Below, in pieces: positions 42,071-50,184 of a stretch of DNA of 64,000 nt. The translations under genes were made by a program, and so were the position numbers. Location of the stretch: NCBI RefSeq assembly GCF_001665235.1, contig NZ_LZSC01000082.1:176302-240301 (forward strand), in the 5' to 3' direction. Source of the stretch: Mycobacterium sp. 1100029.7. Lineage in GTDB: Bacteria; Actinomycetota; Actinomycetes; Mycobacteriales; Mycobacteriaceae. The notes under the pieces were generated by a model, which was given only the letters and a program-made list of their open reading frames with translations, ran no database searches and was not told the origin of the DNA. How positions within the stretch are numbered: the stretch's first letter is position 1; each line of letters starts with the position of its first letter.

Positions 42071-42578
42071 GCCGCACGGCCGCGGCGAGGTCGTCGACCA
42101 CGTAGTCGGCGTCTCCTCCGCCCACGCGCAGCAGCACGGTCACGGCGCCGGCCGCGCGGCCGGCCGCCACGTCGGCATCGCTGTCGCCGATCATCACCGA
42201 CTCGGTCAGCTCGAAACCGTGCTCGCGGGCCGCGCGCACCAGCATGCCGGCCAGCGGTTTACGGCAGTCGCAGCTGTCGGCTGCGTGCGGGCAGTGGTAT
42301 TCGGCGTCGAGGTGGGCACCGTGTGCTGCCAACAGGTCTCGCAGGCGCTGCTGGATCGCGGCGAAATGTGCCGGGTCCGTGGACGGTTCGGATAGCCAGC
42401 GCTGGTTGGTCACCAGGACCGTGCGCAGTCCCGCGGCGTTCAGCGCGGCCACCGCTTGGGCCGCGTCGGGCAACAGCACCAATTCGGCGGGCGATCGAAT
42501 GTAGGCACCGTCGGCGGCCTTGACGTTGATGGTGCCGTCGCGGTCCAGGAAGACGGTGCGGACGTTCCGCAGCTCCAT
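42057..42578 (-). CDS. gmhB: D-glycero-manno-heptose bisphosphate phosphatase
   Basis: HAD-family phosphatase of 173 residues. FLDRDGTIN is the catalytic DxD motif, VTNQ motif II, MIGDSDADVAAG motif IV, and the zinc-binding CPHAADSCDCRKP is the mark of GmhB/HisB-type enzymes. It removes one phosphate from heptose bisphosphate in NDP-heptose synthesis. Two bases separate it from the upstream gmhA. Last gene of the heptose operon. In M. tuberculosis the counterpart (Rv0114) sits elsewhere in the genome, as recalled. Confidence 0.9.
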   Translation of the reverse strand: MELRNVRTVFLDRDGTINVKAADGAYIRSPAELVLLPDAAQAVAALNAAGLRTVLVTNQRWLSEPSTDPAHFAAIQQRLRDLLAAHGAHLDAEYHCPHAADSCDCRKPLAGMLVRAAREHGFELTESVMIGDSDADVAAGRAAGAVTVLLRVGGGDADYVVDDLAAAVRLILA

Positions 42579-42580
42579 GG

Positions 42581-43189
42581 TCAGGACGGTCTGGAAAACA
42601 GTGCGGCTTCGACCATCTCGCAGATGGTGTGGCCCAGGTGCAGGCAGGCTTCTTGGATGCGGCCGGTGTCGTGGCTGGGCACCCGGATGCAGATCTGCGC
42701 GACGTCGGCGACCTTGCCGCCGCGGGCGCCGGTCAGCGTGACGGTCGTCATGCCGGCCTGACCGGCCGCCTCGAGTGCACGCACCACGTTGGCGGAGTTG
42801 CCCGAGGTGGTCAGGCCGACCACCACGTCGCCGGCGCGGCCGGCCGCCAGCACCTGGCGGGCGAACACCTCGTCGTAGGAGTAGTCGTTGCCGATCGCCG
42901 TGATGGCCGCGGTGGCGTCGGGAAGGCTGATCGCGGCCAGGCCCGGACGGTCAAAAGCGAAGCGGCCCATCAACTCTGCGGCCAGATGCCCCGCGTCCTG
43001 CGCCGAGCCGCCGTTGCCGAAGAAGATCACCTTGGCGTCGGCGCGCAGGGCGTCGATGATGACCCGCGCCACCTCGACGGTCTGCGCGGCGAATTCGCCC
43101 GACTGCATCTGCTGCTTGACGGCGATCGTGTCGGCAAGCCGCGCCTGGACGGTCTCCACGCTCGGCGTCACGACGTCCGACGTGCTCAT
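42581..43189 (-). CDS. gmhA: Sedoheptulose-7-phosphate isomerase
   Basis: SIS-domain isomerase of 202 residues that converts sedoheptulose 7-phosphate to D-glycero-manno-heptose 7-phosphate. FFGNGGSAQDAGHLAAELMGRF and GLTTSGNSANVVRAL are the phosphosugar-binding motifs, and GRIQEACLHLGHTICE holds the metal-binding and catalytic residues of GmhA. The ATG at 43189 shares the ATGA overlap with hddA; an ATG 9 bases upstream is possible. Confidence 0.92.
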   Translation of the reverse strand: MSTSDVVTPSVETVQARLADTIAVKQQMQSGEFAAQTVEVARVIIDALRADAKVIFFGNGGSAQDAGHLAAELMGRFAFDRPGLAAISLPDATAAITAIGNDYSYDEVFARQVLAAGRAGDVVVGLTTSGNSANVVRALEAAGQAGMTTVTLTGARGGKVADVAQICIRVPSHDTGRIQEACLHLGHTICEMVEAALFSRPS

Positions 43190-44202
43190 GCCTGCCATGT
43201 CGTCAATCCCTTGCTCTCGAAAGCGAATTCGGTGATCGCGGCCCCGGCGCCCTCGAGGGCCTCGATGAGGCGGTGCTTCTTGGTGAAGTCGCAGAACAGC
43301 AGGATGTATCCACCACCGCCGGCGCCGGTGATCTTGCCGCCCAGCGCGCCGGTGCGCAGCGCCAGGTCATAGAGCTCGTCGATGCGCTCGTTGGTGATGT
43401 AGGGCGACATCCGCTTCTTCTGAATCCACGCCTCGCCGAGCAGGGCGCCGAAGTCGTTGAGTTTGCCCGTCAGCAGTGCTGCCTTCATGGCCACCGCCAG
43501 TTCCTTTTGGGCGCGCAGTCCGGCGAGGGTGTCGTCGGACCCGGTAGTGGCGCGGCGGGTTTGGTCTTCGATCACGCGCGCGGAGTCCCGGGTGATGCCG
43601 GTGTAGCACAGCAGCAGGCTGAGCTCGAGCTCGAAGGCGGTCTCGTCGCGGATGCGCAGCGGATTGACGATCACCCGGTCGGTGAACTCGATGAAGTTGA
43701 ACCCGCCGAACGTCGCGGCGTACATATCCTGCATACCGCCGGCGATGCCGAGGTCCTCGCGCTCGATCGCACACGCCAGCTGGGCGGTCTCGTATTCGCC
43801 CATCGGCGCCCGGTAGTGCTCGGCGAGCAGCCCGGTGAGCGCGACCATCATCGTCGACGACGAGCCCAGGCCCGATCCGGGCGGCGCGCTGGACCGCAGC
43901 ACCAGGTCGTAGCCGTCGGTGCCGTCGCGGCCGAATCGCCGTACCGCGGCCTTGATCAAGTCGAGGCTGCCGTCGTAGAGGATCTCGCTGTCCAGCGTCA
44001 TCTCGTGGGTGGTCTTGAAGTCGACCGATTCGATGCTCACCTTGCGATCGGTGCGCGGGCTCAGCGATCCGTAGGCATAGCGGTCGATGGTCGCCGACAG
44101 CACGCAGCCGCCTTCGAGCTCCGGAAACGGTGGTACGTCGGTGCCGCCCCCGGCGAACGAGATCCGCAGCGGCGCACGGGCACGAAGTCGTGGGCGTGTC
44201 AT
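43186..44202 (-). CDS. hddA: Heptose 7-phosphate kinase (GHMP family)
   Basis: GHMP-type sugar kinase of 338 residues. RAPLRISFAGGGTDVPPF is the N-terminal motif, SSAPPGSGLGSSST the ATP-binding loop, and GGKITGAGGGGYILLF the C-terminal glycine motif. Such kinases phosphorylate D-glycero-manno-heptose 7-phosphate at C1. First gene of hddA-gmhA-gmhB, all overlapping or nearly touching. The guanylyltransferase (HddC) needed to make GDP-heptose is not in the window. Confidence 0.9.
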   Translation of the reverse strand: MTRPRLRARAPLRISFAGGGTDVPPFPELEGGCVLSATIDRYAYGSLSPRTDRKVSIESVDFKTTHEMTLDSEILYDGSLDLIKAAVRRFGRDGTDGYDLVLRSSAPPGSGLGSSSTMMVALTGLLAEHYRAPMGEYETAQLACAIEREDLGIAGGMQDMYAATFGGFNFIEFTDRVIVNPLRIRDETAFELELSLLLCYTGITRDSARVIEDQTRRATTGSDDTLAGLRAQKELAVAMKAALLTGKLNDFGALLGEAWIQKKRMSPYITNERIDELYDLALRTGALGGKITGAGGGGYILLFCDFTKKHRLIEALEGAGAAITEFAFESKGLTTWQA

Positions 44203-44283
44203 GCGGGGTCTCTTTCGACGCGATCGCTGCGCTGGCCGACCGAGCCTAACAGGCTAACCAGCAGGTTTGTCGATGTTTGGGTG

Positions 44284-44991
44284 TTACGCGTAGGGGTTGA
44301 CCGGTGCCGCGACGGGTGTCACCGAGACGGCCTGCAGCGTCGGAATCGGGGCGGTGTGGGGCTGCCGCCGAAACGGGGCGACCACGCCTTCCACCCGCAC
44401 CCAGGTGTTGTCGGTGAAATGAAAGGTGTTGGCGCCGTCGTGATCACGCAGATGGATGCGGGCCAGTTGAGCGTCGGCGGCACAACAGATGATGACGATG
44501 CGGGCCAGATCGACGCCGCCGGGCTCGTTGAGGACGAAGCCGGTCACCGTGATCAGCCGGTTGTTCAGCGAGCCGGTGGAGTCGTTGGCGGCCCGCATCA
44601 CCACCTCGGGCAGCGAGACGTCCGGGGCGCGCCCCGGCGGCAGTGGTGGAAATTCCTGGCGCAGAACGTCGTTGGACACATTGGTAACGGTGGCGGCCTG
44701 GGGGCGCAGCGCCGGGGGCGTGATGAAGCAGAGCACCACGACGGGTATGGCGAGCAGCCACACCACGCCGCCGCGGTGGGCATGCCCGTCGTCGGCATCG
44801 ACGTGCGAGCCGCCGCGGCGGACGTCCCCGACGATGGCCACCAGCGCGAGCCCGATCAGCAGGGCGGCGGTGAGCACCAGCCACGGCAGCAGCGAGGGCT
44901 TGACGTAGCGGGTGAACACCCCGGTACCCACGATCAGCGCGACGCTGAGCCCGACCAGCAGCAGGATCGTGTTCTCGGTTTCCCGCTTCAT
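44284..44991 (-). CDS. TIGR03943/DUF1980-type membrane protein
   Basis: Membrane protein of 235 residues with two N-terminal helix pairs (LLLVGLSVALIVGTGV, WLVLTAALLIGLALVAIV, WLLAIPVVVLCFITP), a His/Asp-rich cytoplasmic loop (HVDADDGHAHRGG) and a C-terminal outer domain containing ICCAADAQL and WVRVEGVV. These are features of the TIGR03943 (YcgQ-like) family, whose members almost always pair with a permease of the next family. The start ATG shares one base with the permease stop, so they are co-translated. A Zur-like box precedes the pair, which suggests a role in zinc supply. Confidence 0.85.
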   Translation of the reverse strand: MKRETENTILLLVGLSVALIVGTGVFTRYVKPSLLPWLVLTAALLIGLALVAIVGDVRRGGSHVDADDGHAHRGGVVWLLAIPVVVLCFITPPALRPQAATVTNVSNDVLRQEFPPLPPGRAPDVSLPEVVMRAANDSTGSLNNRLITVTGFVLNEPGGVDLARIVIICCAADAQLARIHLRDHDGANTFHFTDNTWVRVEGVVAPFRRQPHTAPIPTLQAVSVTPVAAPVNPYA

Positions 44992-45983
44992 CACGCGCCA
45001 CCGAGCAGCAGCATGCCCACCGTCGTGGCTGCCGCCGCGGCCACCAGGAAGGTCGCCGGGCCGAAGCGGGTGGCGAAGGCGCGCCCGAACATGCCGGACT
45101 GCATCGCCAGCAGTTTGACGTCGACAGCTGGTCCGACGACCAGGAACACCAGCCGCGGGATCAGCGGCACCATCGTCAGGCTGGACGCCACGAACGCATC
45201 GGCCTCCGAGCAGACCGCCAGGGTCACGGCCAGCGCCGCCATCACGACGATGCCGAGGATCAGGTGCGCGCCGACGTGTTCGAAGATCCATGGCGGCACC
45301 AGAACATGCAGGGCCGCCGCGGCCGCCGCACCGACGACGAGGTAGGCCGCCGCCTGCAGGAAGTCATGCCGGGCCACTTCGCAGAACAGCAGCCACTTCG
45401 ACTGCCCAGCCGGGCTGTGCGCATCGTGCGGCGGCAGCCGGCGGGTGATCCACTCGCTGCGGCCCCACCGTGACCAGGCCCAGCCCATCACGACCGCGGT
45501 CACCAGGGACGCGGCGACGCGGGCGATGACCATCTTGGGCTGGCCGGGGAACGCGACGGCCGTCGCGACCACCACGACCGGGTTGATCGCGGGTGCGGCG
45601 AGCATGAACGTCAGGGCCGCGGCTCCCGCCGCCCCGCCGTCACCGAAGAGCCGCCGCGCCACCGGCACCGAGCCGCATTCGCAGCCGGGCAGCGCCGCCC
45701 CGGCGACCCCGGCGGCCAGGACCGCCGCCGCGGGCCGGCGTGGCAGCCAGCGCACCAGCCGTTCGGGGGGCAGCAACACCGCGATCAATCCGCTGACCAC
45801 CACGCCCAGGCCCAGAAACGGCACGGCCTGGACGAACACCCCGCAGAACACGGTGCCGGCGGTGGCCAGCGGCGTGCTGTTCGTGACGATGGCGCGCAGC
45901 CAAGTCCCCGCGATCGCGAAGATCACCAAGCCGAATACCAGGGCTTCCATGGACCCGAAACGCGGTCGGGGTTCAGCCCTCAT
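44991..45983 (-). CDS. UPF0718/DUF318 permease
   Basis: Integral membrane protein of 330 residues with about eight helices. Features of the family are GAALPGCECGSVPVARRL in the first half and AVCSEADAFVASSL in the second, each carrying Cys that may bind metal. It forms an operon with the TIGR03943 gene. The box at 46015-46037 begins 32 bases upstream of the start and resembles the mycobacterial Zur operator. A role in zinc or other metal handling is therefore likely; direction of transport is unknown. ATG 45983 is used; Met12 is an alternative. Confidence 0.87.
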   Translation of the reverse strand: MRAEPRPRFGSMEALVFGLVIFAIAGTWLRAIVTNSTPLATAGTVFCGVFVQAVPFLGLGVVVSGLIAVLLPPERLVRWLPRRPAAAVLAAGVAGAALPGCECGSVPVARRLFGDGGAAGAAALTFMLAAPAINPVVVVATAVAFPGQPKMVIARVAASLVTAVVMGWAWSRWGRSEWITRRLPPHDAHSPAGQSKWLLFCEVARHDFLQAAAYLVVGAAAAAALHVLVPPWIFEHVGAHLILGIVVMAALAVTLAVCSEADAFVASSLTMVPLIPRLVFLVVGPAVDVKLLAMQSGMFGRAFATRFGPATFLVAAAAATTVGMLLLGGA

Positions 45984-46014
45984 CTAATCCACCCGGTCTG
46001 AAGTCTCATGACAG

Positions 46015-46037
46015 TTGATGAAAATGATTATCACTGT
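46015..46037. promoter_or_regulatory. Zur-box-like palindrome before the permease operon
   Basis: Core TGAAAAT-g-ATTATCA, two 7-base arms around one base, 32 bases upstream of the permease start; the outer bases pair less well. Same core as the box before cobW. Confidence 0.75.
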
Positions 46038-46103
46038 GGTGAACCGGTGAGCGCGCACCCGGGCCACCGGCGTGGCGCCGCGGTCCATTAGCGTCGAAAC
46101 ACG

Positions 46104-46847
46104 ATGAGCCAGGATCCGGTCGAGTCGACCCGCGCCCTGATGAGCCAGACCGCCGAACTGCGGCACGGGTTTCTCGACGTGCTGGGCGCGGCGACGAGTG
46201 CGCCGGTTCCGACGGTCGCACAACGCGCCATGAACAGCCCGCTGGTCGCGACGGTCTACGAACGGCTGTGGCGGCCGAGCGCGTTCTACGTCGCCAGCGG
46301 TCTGACCCATCGGGCCGAACAGCGCCGCGCCGCGTCGGCCCTGCGGCTGGCGGGTGCGCAACGGTTGCTCGACGTCGCTTGCGGCCCGGGCAATTTCACG
46401 GCTCCCCTGGCGGCGGAACTGCCCGCGGACGGTTTGGCGGTCGGCTTTGACATCTCCGAGCCGATGCTGACCCGGGCCGTCGCCGACAACAGCGGGCCGC
46501 ATACCTGCTACGTGCGCGGCGATGCCCGCATGTTGCCCTTCGACGACGAAACCTTCGACGCTGTTTGCTGTTTCGGCGCGCTGTACCTGATGCCCGAACC
46601 GTTTCGTGTCGCGCGCGACATGGTCCGGGTGCTCAAACCCGGTGGCCGGATCGCGATTCTGACCAGCTACGCGCCCGACGTCGCGCCGCTGCAGCAGATC
46701 ATGGCCGCAACCGCGCGCACCATCGGCCTGCGTACGTTCGGCCGGCACGAGTTCGTCGACTTGTTCGCCTCGGCCGGGCTCGTCGACATCGAGCAGCAGA
46801 CGCAACGCGCCGTGCAGTTCGTCGTCGCCGCAAAGCGCAGCGACTAG
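46104..46847 (+). CDS. Class I SAM-dependent methyltransferase
   Basis: Methyltransferase of 247 residues with motif I LLDVACGPGNFTAPLAAEL, acidic loop VGFDISEPML, and DARMLPFDDETFDAVCCFGALYLM, typical of the UbiE/Methyltransf_11 group. Substrate unknown. A TAGCGT box (46089-46094) nine bases before the ATG may be a leaderless promoter. The 3' end overlaps the small minus-strand gene by four bases. Confidence 0.88.
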   Translation: MSQDPVESTRALMSQTAELRHGFLDVLGAATSAPVPTVAQRAMNSPLVATVYERLWRPSAFYVASGLTHRAEQRRAASALRLAGAQRLLDVACGPGNFTAPLAAELPADGLAVGFDISEPMLTRAVADNSGPHTCYVRGDARMLPFDDETFDAVCCFGALYLMPEPFRVARDMVRVLKPGGRIAILTSYAPDVAPLQQIMAATARTIGLRTFGRHEFVDLFASAGLVDIEQQTQRAVQFVVAAKRSD

Positions 46848-47095
46848 GACGCGGCCTTGCCGACACCGAGGATCCGCACCACCGGCGTGCCCTCTTCGCA
46901 TTCCAGGACCCAGGGATCGCCGCCGTCGACCGGTTCGGACATGAGCTTGAACGTGATCGGCAGGCCGGCGCGGTGCGACATCTGGGTGCATTCGACCTGG
47001 AACAGCCGGTAGTCGCCGCCTTCGTGAACGGCCAGCGAGAAGCCCGGCCGCACGGACTCGACCGGAACCCTCTGCACGTAGTACTTGGTACTCAT
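46844..47095 (-). CDS. Small hypothetical protein, 83 residues
   Basis: Not recognised. Soluble, with mixed charge, starting MSTKYYVQRVPVESVRPGFSLAV and containing two Cys (VECTQMSHRAG, LECEEGTP) and two His; it could bind a metal but nothing proves this. It is likely a real gene: a TAAAGT -10 box lies seven bases before the ATG, the codon use matches its neighbours, and it fills the space between the methyltransferase and the next promoter. Confidence 0.65.
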   Translation of the reverse strand: MSTKYYVQRVPVESVRPGFSLAVHEGGDYRLFQVECTQMSHRAGLPITFKLMSEPVDGGDPWVLECEEGTPVVRILGVGKAAS

Positions 47096-47239
47096 CCGAA
47101 TGACTTTAGAGCCGAGACCGTATCTAATTCGACGCCACCACGCGCTCTTATCGAATGTTCAGCCAAATTTTGGGGCCCCATCAGACTTTGGGCCCCCGCC
47201 GGCCCCCGCCGAGCCCAGCCACATCGCCGTTGGCACCGC

Positions 47240-47262
47240 TTAATGAAAACCATTATCATTAG
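47240..47262. promoter_or_regulatory. Zur-box-like palindrome before the cobW remnant
   Basis: Arms TTAATGAAAAC and ATTATCATTAG around one C, nearly identical to the box before the intact cobW. It contains TATCAT (47254-47259) six bases before an ATG, so promoter and operator overlap. Confidence 0.75.
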
Positions 47263-47265
47263 AAA

Positions 47266-47379
47266 ATGCGCTCGCCCCGCATCGGCCTGCTTCCCGTGAC
47301 CCCGCTGAATCACGTGGTGACGCATTGGCGAGGCCGGCACGCCGGTCCGCTTCCGGCCTGGAGTGGTCGTGCCCACTAG
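47266..47379 (+). pseudogene. Remnant of a second cobW gene with the P-loop deleted
   Basis: A 37-codon frame starting MRSPRIGLLPVTPLNHVV directly after a Zur-like box. The intact CobW at 51645 starts MPSPVSGLLPVT, then has the P-loop segment of 13 residues, then LLNHV. The remnant jumps from LLPVT to PLNHV, so the Walker A segment is missing, and the frame stops soon after. The roughly 25 bases upstream and the box also match the intact gene. It is most likely the decayed start of a duplicated cobW. Confidence 0.65.
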
Positions 47380-47665
47380 AGGAGCGCGCGGCGCGGCGAC
47401 GACTCACACGCACAGCTACCGACCCGCGGAGCACCGGACGAGACGCGAAATCGACATGGCAATAGGCGTTCTCATGGGGATGCGACGTTGCTCGCCGCAC
47501 GACGCATTAGAAACGCTGGTGTCTGCCACCCGGACCACCGGGATCGGACTAGGCGGAGTTTCGCGTGCGTTGCTCGACGTGATCAGTGGCGATTCCCGGC
47601 CATCCTCCGTGGCGACAGCGCATTGGCAGGCGCTGATCGAGCCTGCCCATCCCGAAAACGGCTAA
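47363..47665 (+). CDS. Small ANTAR-domain RNA-binding protein
   Basis: Protein of about 100 residues. Residues about 25-80 form an ANTAR domain: RTRREIDMAIGVLMGMRRCSPHDALETL followed by GLGGVSRALLDVISG, the three-helix RNA-binding fold that works as an antiterminator. There is no receiver or GAF domain, so regulation is unclear. The start is a GTG at 47363 or 47369; the first 20 residues have no pattern. It overlaps the end of the cobW remnant in another frame. Confidence 0.7.
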   Translation: MVVPTRGARGAATTHTHSYRPAEHRTRREIDMAIGVLMGMRRCSPHDALETLVSATRTTGIGLGGVSRALLDVISGDSRPSSVATAHWQALIEPAHPENG

Positions 47666-47711
47666 CGGCTTCGAATATCTTTGTGCGCCAGCCGGTTATC
47701 CGGCTGCAGCG

Positions 47712-48065
47712 TCAGGCCGACGTGTCGCTCGCGCCCATACGTAGGTGATCGATGTGGTAGATGGCCTCGTCGAGCAGCTGGGCGACGTGATTGTCGTAGA
47801 GGCGGTAGACGATGTTGCGGCCATTGCGGTCCCCGGCGACCAGACCCAGCGCGCGCAGCAGCCGCAATTGATGAGACACCGCGGGTTGTTCCATCCCGAC
47901 GGCGGTCGACAACTCGCCGACCGAGCAGGGCGACTGCCGTAGCCGGGTCAAAATCATCAGGCGGTTGGGTGAGGCCAGTGCCTGCAGCGTCTCGGCGATC
48001 TTGACGGCCGATGCCGAGTCCAGGCTTGCCGGTGGCGGCACCCTGCCCTCGACTCCGTGTCCCAT
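47712..48065 (-). CDS. nmtR: NmtR-like ArsR-family nickel/cobalt sensor
   Basis: Repressor of 117 residues very like M. tuberculosis NmtR, which releases DNA on binding Ni(II) or Co(II). It starts MGHGVEGR like NmtR. The helix-turn-helix is at about 55-75 (MEQPAVSHQLRLLRALGL). The alpha-5 metal ligands fall at the same numbers as in NmtR: Asp91, His93, His104, His107, together with the N-terminal Gly2-His3. It is divergent from a P1B-4 metal-exporting ATPase, the same pairing as nmtR-ctpJ. ATG 48065. It may be an additional NmtR rather than the orthologue, as the context differs. Confidence 0.9.
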   Translation of the reverse strand: MGHGVEGRVPPPASLDSASAVKIAETLQALASPNRLMILTRLRQSPCSVGELSTAVGMEQPAVSHQLRLLRALGLVAGDRNGRNIVYRLYDNHVAQLLDEAIYHIDHLRMGASDTSA

Positions 48066-48114
48066 CTCTCAATTGAAGCACGCGTGCCAAACCGACATGA
48101 CATATGTAGAGCTT

Positions 48115-48130
48115 TACATGTATACATGTA
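48115..48130. promoter_or_regulatory. Perfect 16-bp palindrome in the nmtR/ATPase intergenic region
   Basis: TACATGTATACATGTA is its own reverse complement. It lies 50 bases from the start of the repressor and 39 from the ATPase start, a good place for the operator of the divergent pair. Confidence 0.65.
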
Positions 48131-48168
48131 GCAACTGTGTTGTCGAGGGAGGAATGGGAGCCGCTCCA

Positions 48169-50088
48169 ATGACTAGCACCACCATGCAGCAGGCCCGTAC
48201 GCCGTTGGTGGTTAGCCGGCGATCGTCGGGTTTGTGGTCGGTCGCCTCGGTGCGCTGGGCGACGGTTGCACTGGTTCTGTTCTTGGCCGGGCTCGCCGCA
48301 CAACTGCTCGGCGCCCCGTCGTGGAGTTGGTGGGGTCTCTACCTGGCGTGCTATCTCACCGGCGGCTGGGAGCCGGCCTGGGAAGGGTTGCAGGCGTTAC
48401 GTTCTCGCACGTTGGACGTCGATCTACTGATGGTGGTCGCGGCGATTGGCGCGGCGAGTATCGGCCAGATCTTTGACGGCGCCCTCCTGATCGTCATTTT
48501 CGCCACCTCGGGAGCTCTGGAAGACGCGGCAACCAAACGCACCGAAGACTCGGTGCAGGGCCTGCTCGACCTGGCGCCCGACCGCGCAATTCGCCTCGAC
48601 GCCAACGGGATCGAAGAATCGGTCAAGGCGCATGACCTGGGCATCGGCGATGTCGTCAGCGTGCGGCCCGGCGAGCGCCTCGCGGCCGACGGTGTCGTCG
48701 TCGACGGCGCGTCCGATGTGGACCAGTCGTCGGTGACCGGTGAGCCGATGCCGGTCGGCAAGGCCGTCGACGACGAGGTTTTTGCGGGCACTCTCAATGG
48801 TGCTGGGGCCCTTCGTATTCGCGTCACCAAAGATCCGTCCGAGACTGTGGTCGCGCGTATCGTCGCCCTCGTCGCGCAGGCGTCGGCAACCAAAGCCAAG
48901 ACCCAGTTGTTCGTCGAAAAGGTCGAGCAGCGCTATTCCGTCGGTGTGGTGGCCGCGACGCTGGCGCTGTTCGTGGTGCCTCTGCTCCTAGGCGCCCAAC
49001 TCCAGCCCACCCTGCTACGGGCGATGACGTTCATGATCGTCGCGTCACCGTGCGCGGTGGTGCTGGCCACCATGCCGCCCCTGCTGTCGGCGATCGCCAA
49101 CGCCGGACGCCGCGGAGTCCTGGTCAAGTCGGCCGTCGCGATGGAACACCTCGCTGACACCACCCAGGTGACGATCGACAAGACGGGCACCTTGACCACC
49201 GGAATGCCGCAGCTGACCAGCATCGCGGTGCTCGACGAGCGGTACTCCGAGGACGATGTGCTCGCAATTGCGGCCGGCGCAGAACAATTCAGCGAGCATC
49301 CGCTGGGCCGCGCGGTCGTCGCCGCCGCCCGATTACGCGGACTTACCCTGCCGGCTGCCACCGATTTCCACGCACTGCCGGGCCGTGGCGTGCGCGCGCG
49401 GGTGGGCGACCAGGCGGTACAGGTACTCAGCCCGCGGGCTTTTCACCGCACTCCGCCCGCAACCAGTGATCTCGAGGACCGGGGCACCACCGCTGTTCTC
49501 GTCATCGTCGAAGATGAGGCCGTCGGGGTTCTGGGACTGGACGACACGGTGCGCCCGGGAACCGACGCTGTGGTCCGCGCCATCTCCGCGGTCACGACGG
49601 GACCGCCCGCACTGTTGACCGGCGATACCGGTGCGGCCGCCGAGCACCTGGGCGCACAGGTGGGCATCGCCGACGTCCGCGCCGACTTGCTGCCCGAGGA
49701 CAAGGTCGCCGTCGTGCGTCAACTGCAGGCCGACGGTCACCGCGTGTTGTTCGTCGGCGACGGCATCAACGACGCCCCGGCGATGGCCACTGCCCACACG
49801 TCAATTGCTATGGGCCGCAACGGGGCTGACCTCACCCTGGAGACCGCCGACGCCGTCACCGTCCGCGACGAACTCGCGACCATCCCCGCCGTGGTGACGC
49901 TGGCCCGTCGCGCGCGCCGCGTCGTCGGCGCCAATCTCGTCATCGCGGCGACCTTCATCACCGGACTCGTGGTGTGGGACCTGGTCGGCCACCTGCCATT
50001 GCCGCTGGGGGTGGCGGGCCACGAGGGTTCGACGATCATCGTCGCGCTCAACGGGTTGCGTTTGCTGAGTTCCCGCGCCTGGCGCTAG
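48169..50088 (+). CDS. P1B-4-type metal-exporting ATPase (CtpJ/CtpD-like)
   Basis: Membrane ATPase of 639 residues. There is no N-terminal metal-binding domain. The membrane metal site motif is SPC (VASPCAVVLATMPP) and the last helices carry HEGST, together the mark of the P1B-4 (Co/Ni/Fe) group. DKTGTLTTG is the phosphorylation site, SVTGEPMPVGK the actuator loop, and GDGINDAPAMA the hinge. It pumps metal out of the cell. ATG 48169 is preceded by GGGAG eight bases upstream; an ATG at 48154 is closer to the purine run and less likely. Divergent from the NmtR-like repressor. Confidence 0.93.
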   Translation: MTSTTMQQARTPLVVSRRSSGLWSVASVRWATVALVLFLAGLAAQLLGAPSWSWWGLYLACYLTGGWEPAWEGLQALRSRTLDVDLLMVVAAIGAASIGQIFDGALLIVIFATSGALEDAATKRTEDSVQGLLDLAPDRAIRLDANGIEESVKAHDLGIGDVVSVRPGERLAADGVVVDGASDVDQSSVTGEPMPVGKAVDDEVFAGTLNGAGALRIRVTKDPSETVVARIVALVAQASATKAKTQLFVEKVEQRYSVGVVAATLALFVVPLLLGAQLQPTLLRAMTFMIVASPCAVVLATMPPLLSAIANAGRRGVLVKSAVAMEHLADTTQVTIDKTGTLTTGMPQLTSIAVLDERYSEDDVLAIAAGAEQFSEHPLGRAVVAAARLRGLTLPAATDFHALPGRGVRARVGDQAVQVLSPRAFHRTPPATSDLEDRGTTAVLVIVEDEAVGVLGLDDTVRPGTDAVVRAISAVTTGPPALLTGDTGAAAEHLGAQVGIADVRADLLPEDKVAVVRQLQADGHRVLFVGDGINDAPAMATAHTSIAMGRNGADLTLETADAVTVRDELATIPAVVTLARRARRVVGANLVIAATFITGLVVWDLVGHLPLPLGVAGHEGSTIIVALNGLRLLSSRAWR

Positions 50089-50184
50089 CGCGACGTGAAA
50101 CCGATTCGTGTTGTAACGGATTGAGGTTTGTTACCGAAATCGTGGGCAGTGCACAGCCGTGCGCTTCCGCGACCTAGGAGCACT

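Noticed and set aside
43273..45345. 690-codon plus-strand open frame
   Set aside because: Antisense to hddA, the TIGR03943 gene and part of the permease, all with clear family motifs on the other strand.
47092..47376. 94-codon minus-strand frame upstream of the 83-residue gene
   Set aside because: It runs across a Zur box, a promoter and the cobW remnant on the other strand and shows no protein pattern.
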